Below, in pieces: positions 8,663-15,622 of a DNA stretch of 16,337 bases. This DNA comes from CAKRZE01 sp045617585 (GTDB lineage: Bacteria > Bacillota > Clostridia > Oscillospirales > CAG-272), in NCBI GenBank assembly GCA_045617585.1, contig JAZLIW010000058.1, positions 1 to 16,337 of the forward strand. Reading direction: 5' to 3'. A program made the position numbers and the translations under genes. Position 1 is the first letter of the stretch; each line of letters starts with the position of its first letter. The notes beneath the pieces are model-generated. The model saw only the letters and a program-made list of their open reading frames with translations, was not told the origin of the DNA and ran no database searches.

Positions 8663-9079
8663 ATGAAAAAATCGATCACGGTCCCCGCGGCGGTGGAACG
8701 GCTGGCGGAGGTCAGCGCGTTTGTCGACGCGGAACTGGAGCAATACGACTGCCCGGCAAAAACGCAGTATCAGATCGACCTCTCCGTGGAAGAGATCTTC
8801 GTCAACATCGCCTCCTACGCGTATCCCCCCGGCTCCGGAGAAGCAGAGATCTCGTTTGAGATCCGGGACGGAGCGGCGGAGATCACGTTCTCCGATCACG
8901 GGAGACCCTTTGATCCCCTTGCCAAAGAGGACGCCGACACCTCACCCGAGGCACTGTTCGGCAGAGAGGGCGGGCTCGGCATCCTGATGACGAAGAAAAT
9001 GATGGACGGGATCCGGTATTATTACCGGGAAGGAAGAAACGTCCTGATCCTGAGCAAGCGTCTGACCCCGGACATGTGA
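8663..9079 (+). CDS. Anti-sigma-type serine kinase, HATPase family (RsbW/SpoIIAB-like)
   Basis: A 138-residue GHKL-type ATP-binding protein of the RsbW/SpoIIAB class. These proteins bind and silence a sigma factor (or another target) and phosphorylate a STAS antagonist. The ATP-binding boxes are in order: N-box LSVEEIFVNIASYAY (residues 40-54, E44 and N48), G1-like SDHGRPFDP (77-85) and G2-like GREGGLGI (100-107). Length matches the family. AAAGGA lies shortly before the ATG. It is the last gene of the run and is followed by a terminator. The STAS protein at 1992-2291 is the natural candidate substrate. No sigma factor or PP2C phosphatase gene is visible, so its final target must lie elsewhere or differ from a sigma factor. 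Confidence 0.88.
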   Translation: MKKSITVPAAVERLAEVSAFVDAELEQYDCPAKTQYQIDLSVEEIFVNIASYAYPPGSGEAEISFEIRDGAAEITFSDHGRPFDPLAKEDADTSPEALFGREGGLGILMTKKMMDGIRYYYREGRNVLILSKRLTPDM

Positions 9080-9109
9080 AACGCACGCGCCCGATAAGAA
9101 AGAATAAGA

Positions 9110-9147
9110 AAAACGTCTGCTGACGGAACCGTGTCGGCAGACGTTTT
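9110..9147. terminator. Bidirectional intrinsic terminator between convergent genes
   Basis: A 15-base stem (9110-9124 pairing with 9133-9147, with a single G-T pair) and an 8-base loop. On the + strand the stem runs into TTTTATTCTGTTT. On the - strand the purine-rich stretch 9094-9113 supplies a T-rich tail. It lies between the kinase stop (9079) and the GH78 stop (9168) and can serve both. Confidence 0.85.
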
Positions 9148-9167
9148 ATTCTGTTTCCAATGACGGT

Positions 9168-11186
9168 TTATCCGGTGACGATCTCCGCTTTTCCGTCGCG
9201 GACCGTGACGGTGATCCTGCCGTGTTTCGTCATGACCGAGCCGGAGAAATACGGCAGGACGTCCGAAGCGGGATGGGCGGACGGTGCTTCTCCGTAGGGA
9301 TCGATGCCGAGCAGGGCGGTGAAGAGATACCGGACGCAGGCACCGAACATGGGATGATCGCGGGAGGTCAGCCCGTTCCAGTCCTCCCAGAGCGTAGTTG
9401 CGCCGCGGACCCGCTCGTAGCCGAAGGAGCCGTACTGTTCCGACGTGAGCAGGGAGATCGCGGTCCCGACGTCCCCATGCGCGCAGAGGACCTTGACGAC
9501 GAGCTCTGTACCGAAGATCCCGGTGTCGAACCGTCCGAGCGCCCGGTAATGGGCAAGGAAATCACGGTACAGCGCGTCGTTCCCGAGCCCGAGGTCGAGC
9601 GCGAACGCGTCCGCGCCCTGAATCCCGAAGGTGTTCTTTTCCGCGTCGTAGTAGTGCCGGACGAAGGAGGCGCGGACTTCCTCCGCTTTCACGGCAAGCG
9701 CCGGGTCGTCCTCCCCGATCTCCGCCGCGAGGAACGCGGTGTATTCGAGGCACTTGATGTAGAAATAGGTATTGACGAGCGGCTCCGGGAGACGGATCGG
9801 CTCCGGCGTACACCAGTCGCCGAGGCACCAGCCGTCCTTTTCCTCCCGGACGACGATCCCGTCCTCGGAATGCGCTTCCATATAGGAAAGGTATTTTTTC
9901 ATGTGCGGCAGATAGGTGCGGACCAGTTCCCGGTCGCCGTAACGGCGGTAGAACTCGTAGGGAACGATGACCATCGCGCCGCCCCACCCGCCGGGACCGC
10001 CGCCTCCGCCGTAGAACGGGGCGGTATGCTGAACGTGCCCGGTCACCGGATCCTGAGAATCGGCGATATCCCGGATCCACTTGCGGTAAAGGCTTTCGGC
10101 GTCGAAAAGCAGCATGGCGGTGCCGCAGGTGAGCTGCCCGTCGCCCGTATAGCCGAGACGTTCTCTGTGCGGGCAGTCGGAGACCGTGCCGTAATGCATA
10201 TTGTTGGTCTGCGTGCGGACGTAGGCGTCGAAGAGCCAGTTCAGGCCTTCGTCGGAGGAGGAGAAGGAGGCGGTCAGCGGGATATCGCTGTGGATCACGT
10301 CCACCCGGACGTCCTCCGCGTCTCCGACGACCTCAAAGTAACGGAAGCCGAACATCCCGAACTTCGGATAGATCTCCCGGCCTTCCCCGTCCGAAACGGC
10401 AGTAAAGGTCTGGATCTGTCCCTCGCCGCCGGTGAACTGAAAGAACAGCCTGCCGTCCTCAAAGATCTCCTCGGCAAAGCGGCACACGACCGTTTTTCCT
10501 TCTTCCGCCGTCAGACGGAAGCGGGGAACGCCGGTGATATTTTCACCGCAGTCGTACAGGACGCGGTCCCCGTCCTTTTTCAGGACGGAAGGCGTGATGA
10601 CACGGATCACCCGGTCGGGCGGGCAGATCTGCTTTTCCATCCTTCCCTCTGGCGCCGGGCAGCGCTTGGCGGGGAGGAGCGTGCGGTCTCGCAGGCGGCG
10701 GAGGTCCTGTGTCTCGCCGTAATAAATATTATTGAAGGTGATCTCGCTTTTGCGCCACAGGACCCGCTCGTCGGAGACGGTCTCCCGCCCGCCGACGTTC
10801 AGGACGAACGCGAGCTTCGGCGAGCCGTAGCGGAAGTCACCCTCCACGTTCCGCATCCGCTGCCCGTACCAGCCGTTGCCGAGCAGGACGGTCATTTCGT
10901 TTTCCCCGTCCCGGATCATGCCGGTCAGGTCGTATTCAAGACAGAGGACGCGATGGGTAAAGGTGTCACGGATGGGATAGAGCAGGCGGCGGTTGTATCT
11001 CGGATGATAGTCGGTCCACGCGGGGACGAAGCGATCCTCCGAGACCGGGGTGCCGTTCAGATACAGCAGAAAAAAGCCGAGCCCGGAGATCGTGACCGAG
11101 GCGCGTTCTCCTTTTTTTGCCTCAAAGCGGCAGACGGCAAGCGGCGCTTCCTCTCCGCCGAAGGTGATCCAGTGTTTCAGTTCCAT
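9168..11186 (-). CDS. GH78 alpha-L-rhamnosidase-type glycosidase, cytoplasmic
   Basis: A 672-residue enzyme of the GH78 class, which removes terminal alpha-L-rhamnose from glycosides or pectic and flavonoid rhamnosides by an inverting mechanism. N-terminal jelly-roll features (residues about 25-110, with LYLNGTPVSEDRFVPAWTDY) precede an (alpha/alpha)6 barrel from about 310. The acidic motif DCPHRERLGYTGD (337-349) gives D337, E342 and D349, with the same spacing as D567, E572 and D579 of Bacillus GL1 RhaB. LWEDWNG (599-605) supplies E601 as the probable general base. There is no signal peptide, so it should act on imported substrates. It is on the short side for the family, which often carries extra N-terminal beta domains. 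AAGGAAA precedes the ATG. The gene starts 31 bases after the AraC-type regulator and is probably co-transcribed with it. The exact substrate is not proven. Confidence 0.88.
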   Translation of the reverse strand: MELKHWITFGGEEAPLAVCRFEAKKGERASVTISGLGFFLLYLNGTPVSEDRFVPAWTDYHPRYNRRLLYPIRDTFTHRVLCLEYDLTGMIRDGENEMTVLLGNGWYGQRMRNVEGDFRYGSPKLAFVLNVGGRETVSDERVLWRKSEITFNNIYYGETQDLRRLRDRTLLPAKRCPAPEGRMEKQICPPDRVIRVITPSVLKKDGDRVLYDCGENITGVPRFRLTAEEGKTVVCRFAEEIFEDGRLFFQFTGGEGQIQTFTAVSDGEGREIYPKFGMFGFRYFEVVGDAEDVRVDVIHSDIPLTASFSSSDEGLNWLFDAYVRTQTNNMHYGTVSDCPHRERLGYTGDGQLTCGTAMLLFDAESLYRKWIRDIADSQDPVTGHVQHTAPFYGGGGGPGGWGGAMVIVPYEFYRRYGDRELVRTYLPHMKKYLSYMEAHSEDGIVVREEKDGWCLGDWCTPEPIRLPEPLVNTYFYIKCLEYTAFLAAEIGEDDPALAVKAEEVRASFVRHYYDAEKNTFGIQGADAFALDLGLGNDALYRDFLAHYRALGRFDTGIFGTELVVKVLCAHGDVGTAISLLTSEQYGSFGYERVRGATTLWEDWNGLTSRDHPMFGACVRYLFTALLGIDPYGEAPSAHPASDVLPYFSGSVMTKHGRITVTVRDGKAEIVTG

Positions 11187-11217
11187 ATTCGTTTCCTTCT
11201 TTTCTGTGATCCGGTGT

Positions 11218-12051
11218 TCAGGAAGGGCTGACGGGCGTGGAGGAGCGGAACTGACGGCGGTATTCGAGCGGGGTCATGCGGTTGCGCTCCTTGAAGGATC
11301 GGTTGAAGGAGCGGACGTTGCCGAAGCCGCAGGAGAGCGCGATCGTCGTGACGCTGTCGTCGGTCATGCGGAGGCGCTCCATTCCCTTTTCCAGCCGGAA
11401 GTCGTTCAGGTACCGCATGAAGGTCATGCCGGTCAGATCGTGGAATTCGTGGGCAAAATAGAATTTGGAGAAGCCGCAGGACTCCGCCGCCGAATCCAGC
11501 GTGATCTTCCCGCTGTGGTTTTCCTCCAGATAGCGGTTGATCCTGTCAAGGATACGGACGCCGCGGGTCGGGTCACAGAAGTCGTAGGGGAGGGTGCGGA
11601 GGAGGGACGCGGCGATGCGGTCGGCGCAGGCACGGATCTCAAAGGAGTAACCGACGCCGCGCTGCTCGTTTTCTTCCTTCATGCGAAAGATCAGGGTATG
11701 GAAGGTATCGTAGGCGGGATCGGAGGGACGCAGGATATTGGAGAGCAGGCGGACCCGCTCGATATCGAACAGTTCTCTGCCCGAATCCACCTCGATCTTG
11801 ATCACGTAGATATTGTTCGGGGAGAGGGTACTGTAACTGTGGATCTCCCCGGGGAGGAAAAAGCAGATGTCCCCTTCGTTCAGCGTGAAGCTGCGGGAGC
11901 CGGACATCGCTTCGATGCTGCCTCGCTCGACGTAGACGACCTCAAGCTCCGTGTGGTAGTGCGCCATGTAATCCAGATTCTCGTTGACGAACTGGATATA
12001 GGGATAGCTGCCGACCGGCTTGTGGATGCTCTCAAACATGATATCTTCCAT
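11218..12051 (-). CDS. AraC-family transcriptional regulator with cupin sensor domain
   Basis: A 277-residue AraC/XylS-family regulator. The N-terminal cupin-like domain (about residues 1-130) has HYHTELEVVYVERG (29-42) and a later GDICFFLPGEIHSY segment, typical of sugar-sensing AraC proteins. The C-terminal double helix-turn-helix (about 175-275) contains LDSAAESCGFSKFYFAHEF and the second-helix region IALSCGFGNVRSFNRSFKERNRMTPLEYRR. The start at 12051 is chosen because GAAAGG lies just upstream (AAAGG 12061-12065, 9-base spacing) and because the longer reading frame upstream would translate AT-rich promoter DNA. It is divergent from xylA and directly upstream of the GH78 gene, so control of rhamnoside and xylose genes is likely but inferred. 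One copy of a repeated 12-base element overlaps its own -35 box, which fits autoregulation. Confidence 0.9.
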   Translation of the reverse strand: MEDIMFESIHKPVGSYPYIQFVNENLDYMAHYHTELEVVYVERGSIEAMSGSRSFTLNEGDICFFLPGEIHSYSTLSPNNIYVIKIEVDSGRELFDIERVRLLSNILRPSDPAYDTFHTLIFRMKEENEQRGVGYSFEIRACADRIAASLLRTLPYDFCDPTRGVRILDRINRYLEENHSGKITLDSAAESCGFSKFYFAHEFHDLTGMTFMRYLNDFRLEKGMERLRMTDDSVTTIALSCGFGNVRSFNRSFKERNRMTPLEYRRQFRSSTPVSPS

Positions 12052-12060
12052 ACGTTTTTT

Positions 12061-12065
12061 CCTTT
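12061..12065 (-). promoter_or_regulatory. Ribosome binding site that sets the AraC-regulator start
   Basis: AAAGG on the minus strand, 9 bases before ATG at 12051. The reading frame stays open about 98 codons further upstream, but that stretch contains the gene's own -10 and -35 boxes and has an AT-rich non-coding character. Confidence 0.7.
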
Positions 12066-12099
12066 CACACCGCGCGGGATTCGTTCCGCTTCTTTTTTT

Positions 12100-12128
12100 A
12101 TTATACAACGGCGGGCGGAAAAAAGCAA
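12100..12128 (-). promoter_or_regulatory. Sigma-A-type promoter for the AraC regulator and GH78 gene
   Basis: On the minus strand: -35 TTGCTT (12123-12128), a 17-base spacer and a perfect -10 TATAAT (12100-12105). Transcription should begin near 12093 and leave a leader of about 42 bases. Copy A of the repeated element overlaps the -35 box. Confidence 0.8.
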
Positions 12129-12134
12129 TATCGG
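12123..12134 (+). repeat. AAGCAATRTCSG element, copy A
   Basis: AAGCAATATCGG. It overlaps the -35 box of the AraC-regulator promoter. With two upstream A bases it forms part of a 12-base exact repeat, AAAAGCAATATC, at 12121-12132 and 12252-12263. Confidence 0.6.
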
Positions 12135-12152
12135 AAAACCGAAAAAGGGAAG

Positions 12153-12170
12153 ATTTTTGCTGAAAAACAG
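12153..12170. repeat. Diverged second copy of the 18-base palindrome
   Basis: ATTTTTGCTGAAAAACAG matches the reverse complement of 12332-12349 at 15 of 18 positions. It lies 179 bases upstream of that site, between the divergent promoters. Part of the match is A/T-rich, so chance similarity is possible. Confidence 0.35.
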
Positions 12171-12188
12171 ACGAAAACCCGATAAAAC

Positions 12189-12200
12189 CGGACATTGCTT
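12189..12200 (-). repeat. AAGCAATRTCSG element, copy B (inverted)
   Basis: AAGCAATGTCCG on the minus strand, 11 of 12 bases identical to copy C. Its end touches the -35 box (12199-12204) of the distal xylA promoter. Confidence 0.55.
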
Positions 12201-12227
12201 GACCCGTTTGTGCAAATTCTATAAAAT
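12199..12227 (+). promoter_or_regulatory. Candidate distal promoter (P1) of the xylose operon
   Basis: -35 TTGACC (12199-12204), a 17-base spacer and -10 TAAAAT (12222-12227). Start expected near 12234, giving a leader of about 170 bases. Weaker case than the proximal promoter because there are two overlapping -10 options. Confidence 0.5.
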
Positions 12228-12253
12228 TCACCGTTTTTCTTTGGAAGCCGGAA

Positions 12254-12265
12254 AAGCAATATCCG
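12254..12265 (+). repeat. AAGCAATRTCSG element, copy C
   Basis: AAGCAATATCCG, 11 of 12 bases identical to copies A and B. It lies between the distal promoter and the -35 box of the proximal xylA promoter (12289), the usual place for an AraC-type activator site. Confidence 0.6.
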
Positions 12266-12288
12266 TCGCAAAGAAGACAAGATACGCA

Positions 12289-12317
12289 TTGCGGCACAGC
12301 AGGACCTTTGCTATAAT
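12289..12317 (+). promoter_or_regulatory. Proximal promoter (P2) of the xylose operon
   Basis: Perfect -10 TATAAT (12312-12317), a 17-base spacer and a poor -35 TTGCGG (12289-12294). A strong -10 with a weak -35 fits an activator-dependent promoter. Start expected near 12324, leaving a leader of about 79 bases. Confidence 0.7.
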
Positions 12318-12331
12318 GAAACCATGGATTG

Positions 12332-12349
12332 CTGTTTGTCAGCAAACAG
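12332..12349. promoter_or_regulatory. Palindrome just downstream of P2: operator or 5' mRNA hairpin
   Basis: CTGTTTG-TCAG-CAAACAG has perfect 7-base arms around a 4-base centre, about 8-25 bases after the predicted P2 start. The position suits a repressor operator; as RNA it would form a hairpin near the 5' end of the xylA message. Read on the other strand, 15 of 18 bases match 12153-12170. Confidence 0.55.
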
Positions 12350-12402
12350 AAACCTTAAAAACCAAACGAAAATCAAACAAAAACAAAAAGGAGAGAACGA
12401 TC

Positions 12403-13722
12403 ATGGAATACTTCAGAGAAGGCAAGATCCTTTACGAGGGCCCGCAGACGAAAAACCCCTACGCGTTCCGCTTTTACGACGCTGACCGCGTCATCCACGG
12501 CAAGAAGATGAGCGAGCATCTCCGCTTCGCCATGAGCTGGTGGCATACCCTCTGCGCGGACGGCACCGATATGTTCGGGATCGGGACGATGGACAAATCC
12601 TTCGGCGCCGAGGACGGGATCGAGCGCTCGATCGCGCGCATCAACGCCGGATTTGAGCTGATGTCCAAGCTGGGCGTGGAGTATTTCTGCTTCCACGACA
12701 AGGATATCGCACCCGAAGGGCAGAGCCTTGCCGAGTTCTCCGACAACCTTGACAAGGTCGTTCCGGTTATCAAGGAACAGATGAAGAAGACGGGGATCAA
12801 GCTCCTCTGGGGCACCGCGAATCTGTTCAACCATCCCCGCTACGCCTACGGCGCCGGGACCTCCTGCTATGCCGATATCTTTGCCTGCGCGGCGGCGCAG
12901 ATCAAGAAGGCGCTGGATATCACGATCGAGCTCGGCGGCACCGGATACGTCTTCTGGGGCGGCAGAGAGGGATACGATACGCTGCTCAACACCGATATGG
13001 CGCTGGAGCAGGACAACATGGCACGCCTCATGCACATGGCGGTCGATTACGGCAGAGCCCACGGCTTTACCGGTGACTTCTATATCGAGCCAAAGCCCAA
13101 GGAACCCACAAAGCATCAGTACGACTTCGACGCCGCGACCGTGCTCGCGTTCCTGCGCAAATACGGGCTGGAGAAGGACTTCAAACTGAACATCGAGGCG
13201 AACCACGCGACGCTCGCGGGTCACACCTTCAATCACGAGCTCTGCGTGGCGAGAACGAACGGCGCCTTCGGCTCCATCGACGCCAATCAGGGCGACCTGC
13301 TGCTCGGCTGGGATACCGACGAGTTCCCGTGGAACGTTTACGAGTCCACGCTCTGCATGCTGGAGGTCATCCGCGCGGGCGGCTTCGTCACGGGCGGTCT
13401 GAACTTCGACGCCAAGTCGAGACGCGCGTCCATGAACCTTGACGATATCCTGATCTCCTATATCACCGGGATGGACACCTTTGCCCTCGGCCTGATCAAG
13501 GCGTACGAGATCATCGACGACGGCAGAGTGGATTCCTTCATTTCGGAGCGCTACGCCTCCTACGGCAAGGGCATCGGCAAAAAGATCGTCGAGGGGACGA
13601 CCTCTCTCGAGGAGCTTGCCGCCTACGCGCTCTCTCACGACAACGAGGCGAAGAAGATCAGCGGCGGGCAGGAATATCTCGAAAGCGTGATCAACTCCAT
13701 TCTTTTCAACGGGAAAAACTGA
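12403..13722 (+). CDS. xylA: Xylose isomerase (class II)
   Basis: A 439-residue D-xylose isomerase that converts D-xylose to D-xylulose in the cytoplasm using two divalent metal ions. The length and the long N-terminal segment mark the class II type common in Bacillota. Family motifs are in order: FHDKDIAPEG (residues 97-106, catalytic H98 and D101), GYVFWGGREGYDTLLNTD (181-198), YIEPKPKEPTKHQYD (227-241, metal ligand E229 and K231), NIEANHATLAGHTFNHEL (263-280, E265 and H268) and SIDANQGD (291-298). AAGGAG (12388-12393) lies 9 bases before the ATG. It is the first gene of the xylose operon, with GH3 and xylB following at 13 and 15 bases. The much longer open frame upstream is only the intergenic region and the antisense of the regulator. 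Confidence 0.97.
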   Translation: MEYFREGKILYEGPQTKNPYAFRFYDADRVIHGKKMSEHLRFAMSWWHTLCADGTDMFGIGTMDKSFGAEDGIERSIARINAGFELMSKLGVEYFCFHDKDIAPEGQSLAEFSDNLDKVVPVIKEQMKKTGIKLLWGTANLFNHPRYAYGAGTSCYADIFACAAAQIKKALDITIELGGTGYVFWGGREGYDTLLNTDMALEQDNMARLMHMAVDYGRAHGFTGDFYIEPKPKEPTKHQYDFDAATVLAFLRKYGLEKDFKLNIEANHATLAGHTFNHELCVARTNGAFGSIDANQGDLLLGWDTDEFPWNVYESTLCMLEVIRAGGFVTGGLNFDAKSRRASMNLDDILISYITGMDTFALGLIKAYEIIDDGRVDSFISERYASYGKGIGKKIVEGTTSLEELAAYALSHDNEAKKISGGQEYLESVINSILFNGKN

Positions 13723-13735
13723 GGAGGAACGTGAT

Positions 13736-15607
13736 ATGACGTTTCAGGATAGAGCGAAAGCGCTCGTTTCGCAGATGACGCTTGAGGAAAAGGTCTCACA
13801 GATGCAGTACGAGGCACCGGCGATCGAACGCCTCGGCGTTCCGAAATACTGCTGGTGGAACGAATGCCTGCACGGCGTCGGCCGCGCGGGGACCGCGACC
13901 GTTTTCCCGCAGTCGATCGCGATGGCGGCATCCTTTGACGAGGAACTGATGAACCGCGTCTCTACCGCGATCTCGGACGAGGCAAGAGCAAAATACAACG
14001 AATTCCGTCAATTCGGGGACACCCTGATCTACGAGGGACTGACCTACTGGTCCCCCAATATCAATATCTTCCGCGATCCCCGCTGGGGCAGAGGGCAGGA
14101 GACCTACGGCGAGGACCCGTATCTGACGGGCGTCATGGGGACCGCCTTCATCCGCGGGCTGCAGGGAGAGGGCAAGTACCGCAAGCTGGACGCGACGATC
14201 AAGCATTACGCGGTCCACAGCGGTCCGGAGGGCGGACGCCATTCCTTCAACGCGATCGCCTCGGACAAGGACCTGTACGAGACCTATCTCTGGGCGTTCC
14301 GTTACTGCATCGAGCACGCGGATCCCTCCGCGGTCATGGGCGCCTACAACGCGCTGAACGGAGAGGCGTGCTGCGCGTCTCCGACCTATCTGGACGGCGT
14401 CCTGCGGAAAGAGTTCGGATTCCCGGGCTACGTGGTCTCCGACTGCGGCGCGATCAACGATATCCACAGCGGGCATAAGATCACCGCTTCCCCCGCGGAA
14501 AGCGCCGCCGCTGCCGTCAAGGCGGGCTGCGACCTCAACTGCGGCAGATGCTACGAGTGGCTGAAACAGGCGGTGAAGGACGGACTTATCGACGAGGCGA
14601 CGATCACAGTCGCCTGCGAGCGGCTCTTTACGGCACGGTTCCGTCTCGGGATGTTCGACGACGACTGCGAATACGACAAGATCCCGTTCGACGTGGTCTG
14701 CTGCGATAAGCACAGGGAGATCAACCTGAAGATGGCGGAAAAGAGCCTCGTCCTTCTGAAGAACGACGGGATCCTCCCGCTCGACCCGAAGGCGAAGGTC
14801 GCGGTCATCGGTCCGAACGCGGACGCGTCGGATATCCTGCTCGGCAATTACAACGGCACGCCCGACGTCTATTACACGCTGCTGCGCGGGATCCAAACCG
14901 TTTCGGAGGGAAAGGTCCTTTACGCGGAGGGCTGCCACCTCTATGCGGACGGTTACGACAACGCCGCGGGGAAACGCAGAGAAGCGCTCGTCGCCGCGAA
15001 GAACGCGGACGTCGTCGTGCTCTGCATGGGCATCTCGCCGAAGATGGAGGGCGAAGAGGGCAACGACGCGCCGAATTCGATGAACGGCGACCGCATCGAC
15101 CTTGAAATCCCCGCGGTACAGAAAAAACTGTACGAGGAGATCCTCTCCCTCGGCAAGCCCGTGGTCTTCGTCAACGTCAGCGGCTCCTGTGTCAGCCTCG
15201 TGCGGCAGGACGAGACGGCAAACGCCGTGATCCAGTGCTTCTATCCCGGCGCGATGGGCGGTCTTGCGCTTGCCAACGTACTGTTCGGCAAGGTCAGCCC
15301 CTGCGGAAGGCTCCCCGTGACCTTCTATCGCAGCGCAGACGATCTGCCTCCCTTTACCGATTATTCGATGAAGAACCGCACCTACAAATTCTTTGAGGGG
15401 AAGCCGCTTTACGAGTTCGGTTACGGTCTGACCTACTCTGACGTCACCGAGAAAAAGACCGGAGGGGATACCGTGGAGGTCACGAACAACGGGACCTACG
15501 ATCTGGAATACACGGTGCTTCATTTTACGTATCAGCCCCACAAGAACCTGACCGGGATCCGCAAGGTCTTCCTCCGCGCGGGCGAGACCGTGACCGTGAC
15601 GTTTTGA
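13736..15607 (+). CDS. GH3 beta-xylosidase-type glycosidase with C-terminally short FnIII-like domain
   Basis: A 623-residue GH3 enzyme, a retaining beta-glycosidase. The beta-xylosidase/arabinofuranosidase-like subtype is suggested by YCWWNECLHGVGR (residues 38-50). The (beta/alpha)8 domain carries KHYAVHSG (157-163) and the nucleophile D236 in YVVSDCGAIND. The second domain carries the candidate acid/base region MEGEEGND (437-444, E438, E440 or E441). There is no signal peptide, so imported xylo-oligosaccharides are the likely substrates. The C-terminal Fn3-like domain begins near 575 but stops at AGETVTVTF, where the family normally continues through at least one more strand; the stop is followed after 15 bases by xylB. 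AGGAGG (13722-13727) overlaps the xylA stop and lies 8 bases before the ATG, so translation is probably coupled. Bifunctional arabinofuranosidase activity is possible. Confidence 0.92.
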   Translation: MTFQDRAKALVSQMTLEEKVSQMQYEAPAIERLGVPKYCWWNECLHGVGRAGTATVFPQSIAMAASFDEELMNRVSTAISDEARAKYNEFRQFGDTLIYEGLTYWSPNINIFRDPRWGRGQETYGEDPYLTGVMGTAFIRGLQGEGKYRKLDATIKHYAVHSGPEGGRHSFNAIASDKDLYETYLWAFRYCIEHADPSAVMGAYNALNGEACCASPTYLDGVLRKEFGFPGYVVSDCGAINDIHSGHKITASPAESAAAAVKAGCDLNCGRCYEWLKQAVKDGLIDEATITVACERLFTARFRLGMFDDDCEYDKIPFDVVCCDKHREINLKMAEKSLVLLKNDGILPLDPKAKVAVIGPNADASDILLGNYNGTPDVYYTLLRGIQTVSEGKVLYAEGCHLYADGYDNAAGKRREALVAAKNADVVVLCMGISPKMEGEEGNDAPNSMNGDRIDLEIPAVQKKLYEEILSLGKPVVFVNVSGSCVSLVRQDETANAVIQCFYPGAMGGLALANVLFGKVSPCGRLPVTFYRSADDLPPFTDYSMKNRTYKFFEGKPLYEFGYGLTYSDVTEKKTGGDTVEVTNNGTYDLEYTVLHFTYQPHKNLTGIRKVFLRAGETVTVTF

Positions 15608-15622
15608 GAAAGGAAGAGAACA

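Larger units (their letters stand above)
12052..12402. other. Divergent intergenic control region
   Basis: 351 bases without a gene, clearly more AT-rich than the flanking genes. It holds the promoter for the AraC regulator, two candidate promoters for the xylose operon, three copies of AAGCAATRTCSG, an 18-base palindrome with a diverged second copy, and an A-rich xylA leader. These are listed separately. Confidence 0.85.

Noticed and set aside
9222..11231. 669-codon open frame on the + strand
   Set aside because: It is antisense to the GH78 gene, whose motifs and start site are clear; long antisense frames are common in GC-rich coding DNA.
11050..12402. Long in-frame upstream extension of xylA
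   Set aside because: It runs through the antisense of the regulator and the promoter region; XylA homology and the ribosome binding site put the start at 12403.
12324..12485. 53-codon frame starting at the predicted P2 transcript start
   Set aside because: It would be leaderless, has no ribosome binding site, and overlaps the xylA start in another frame.
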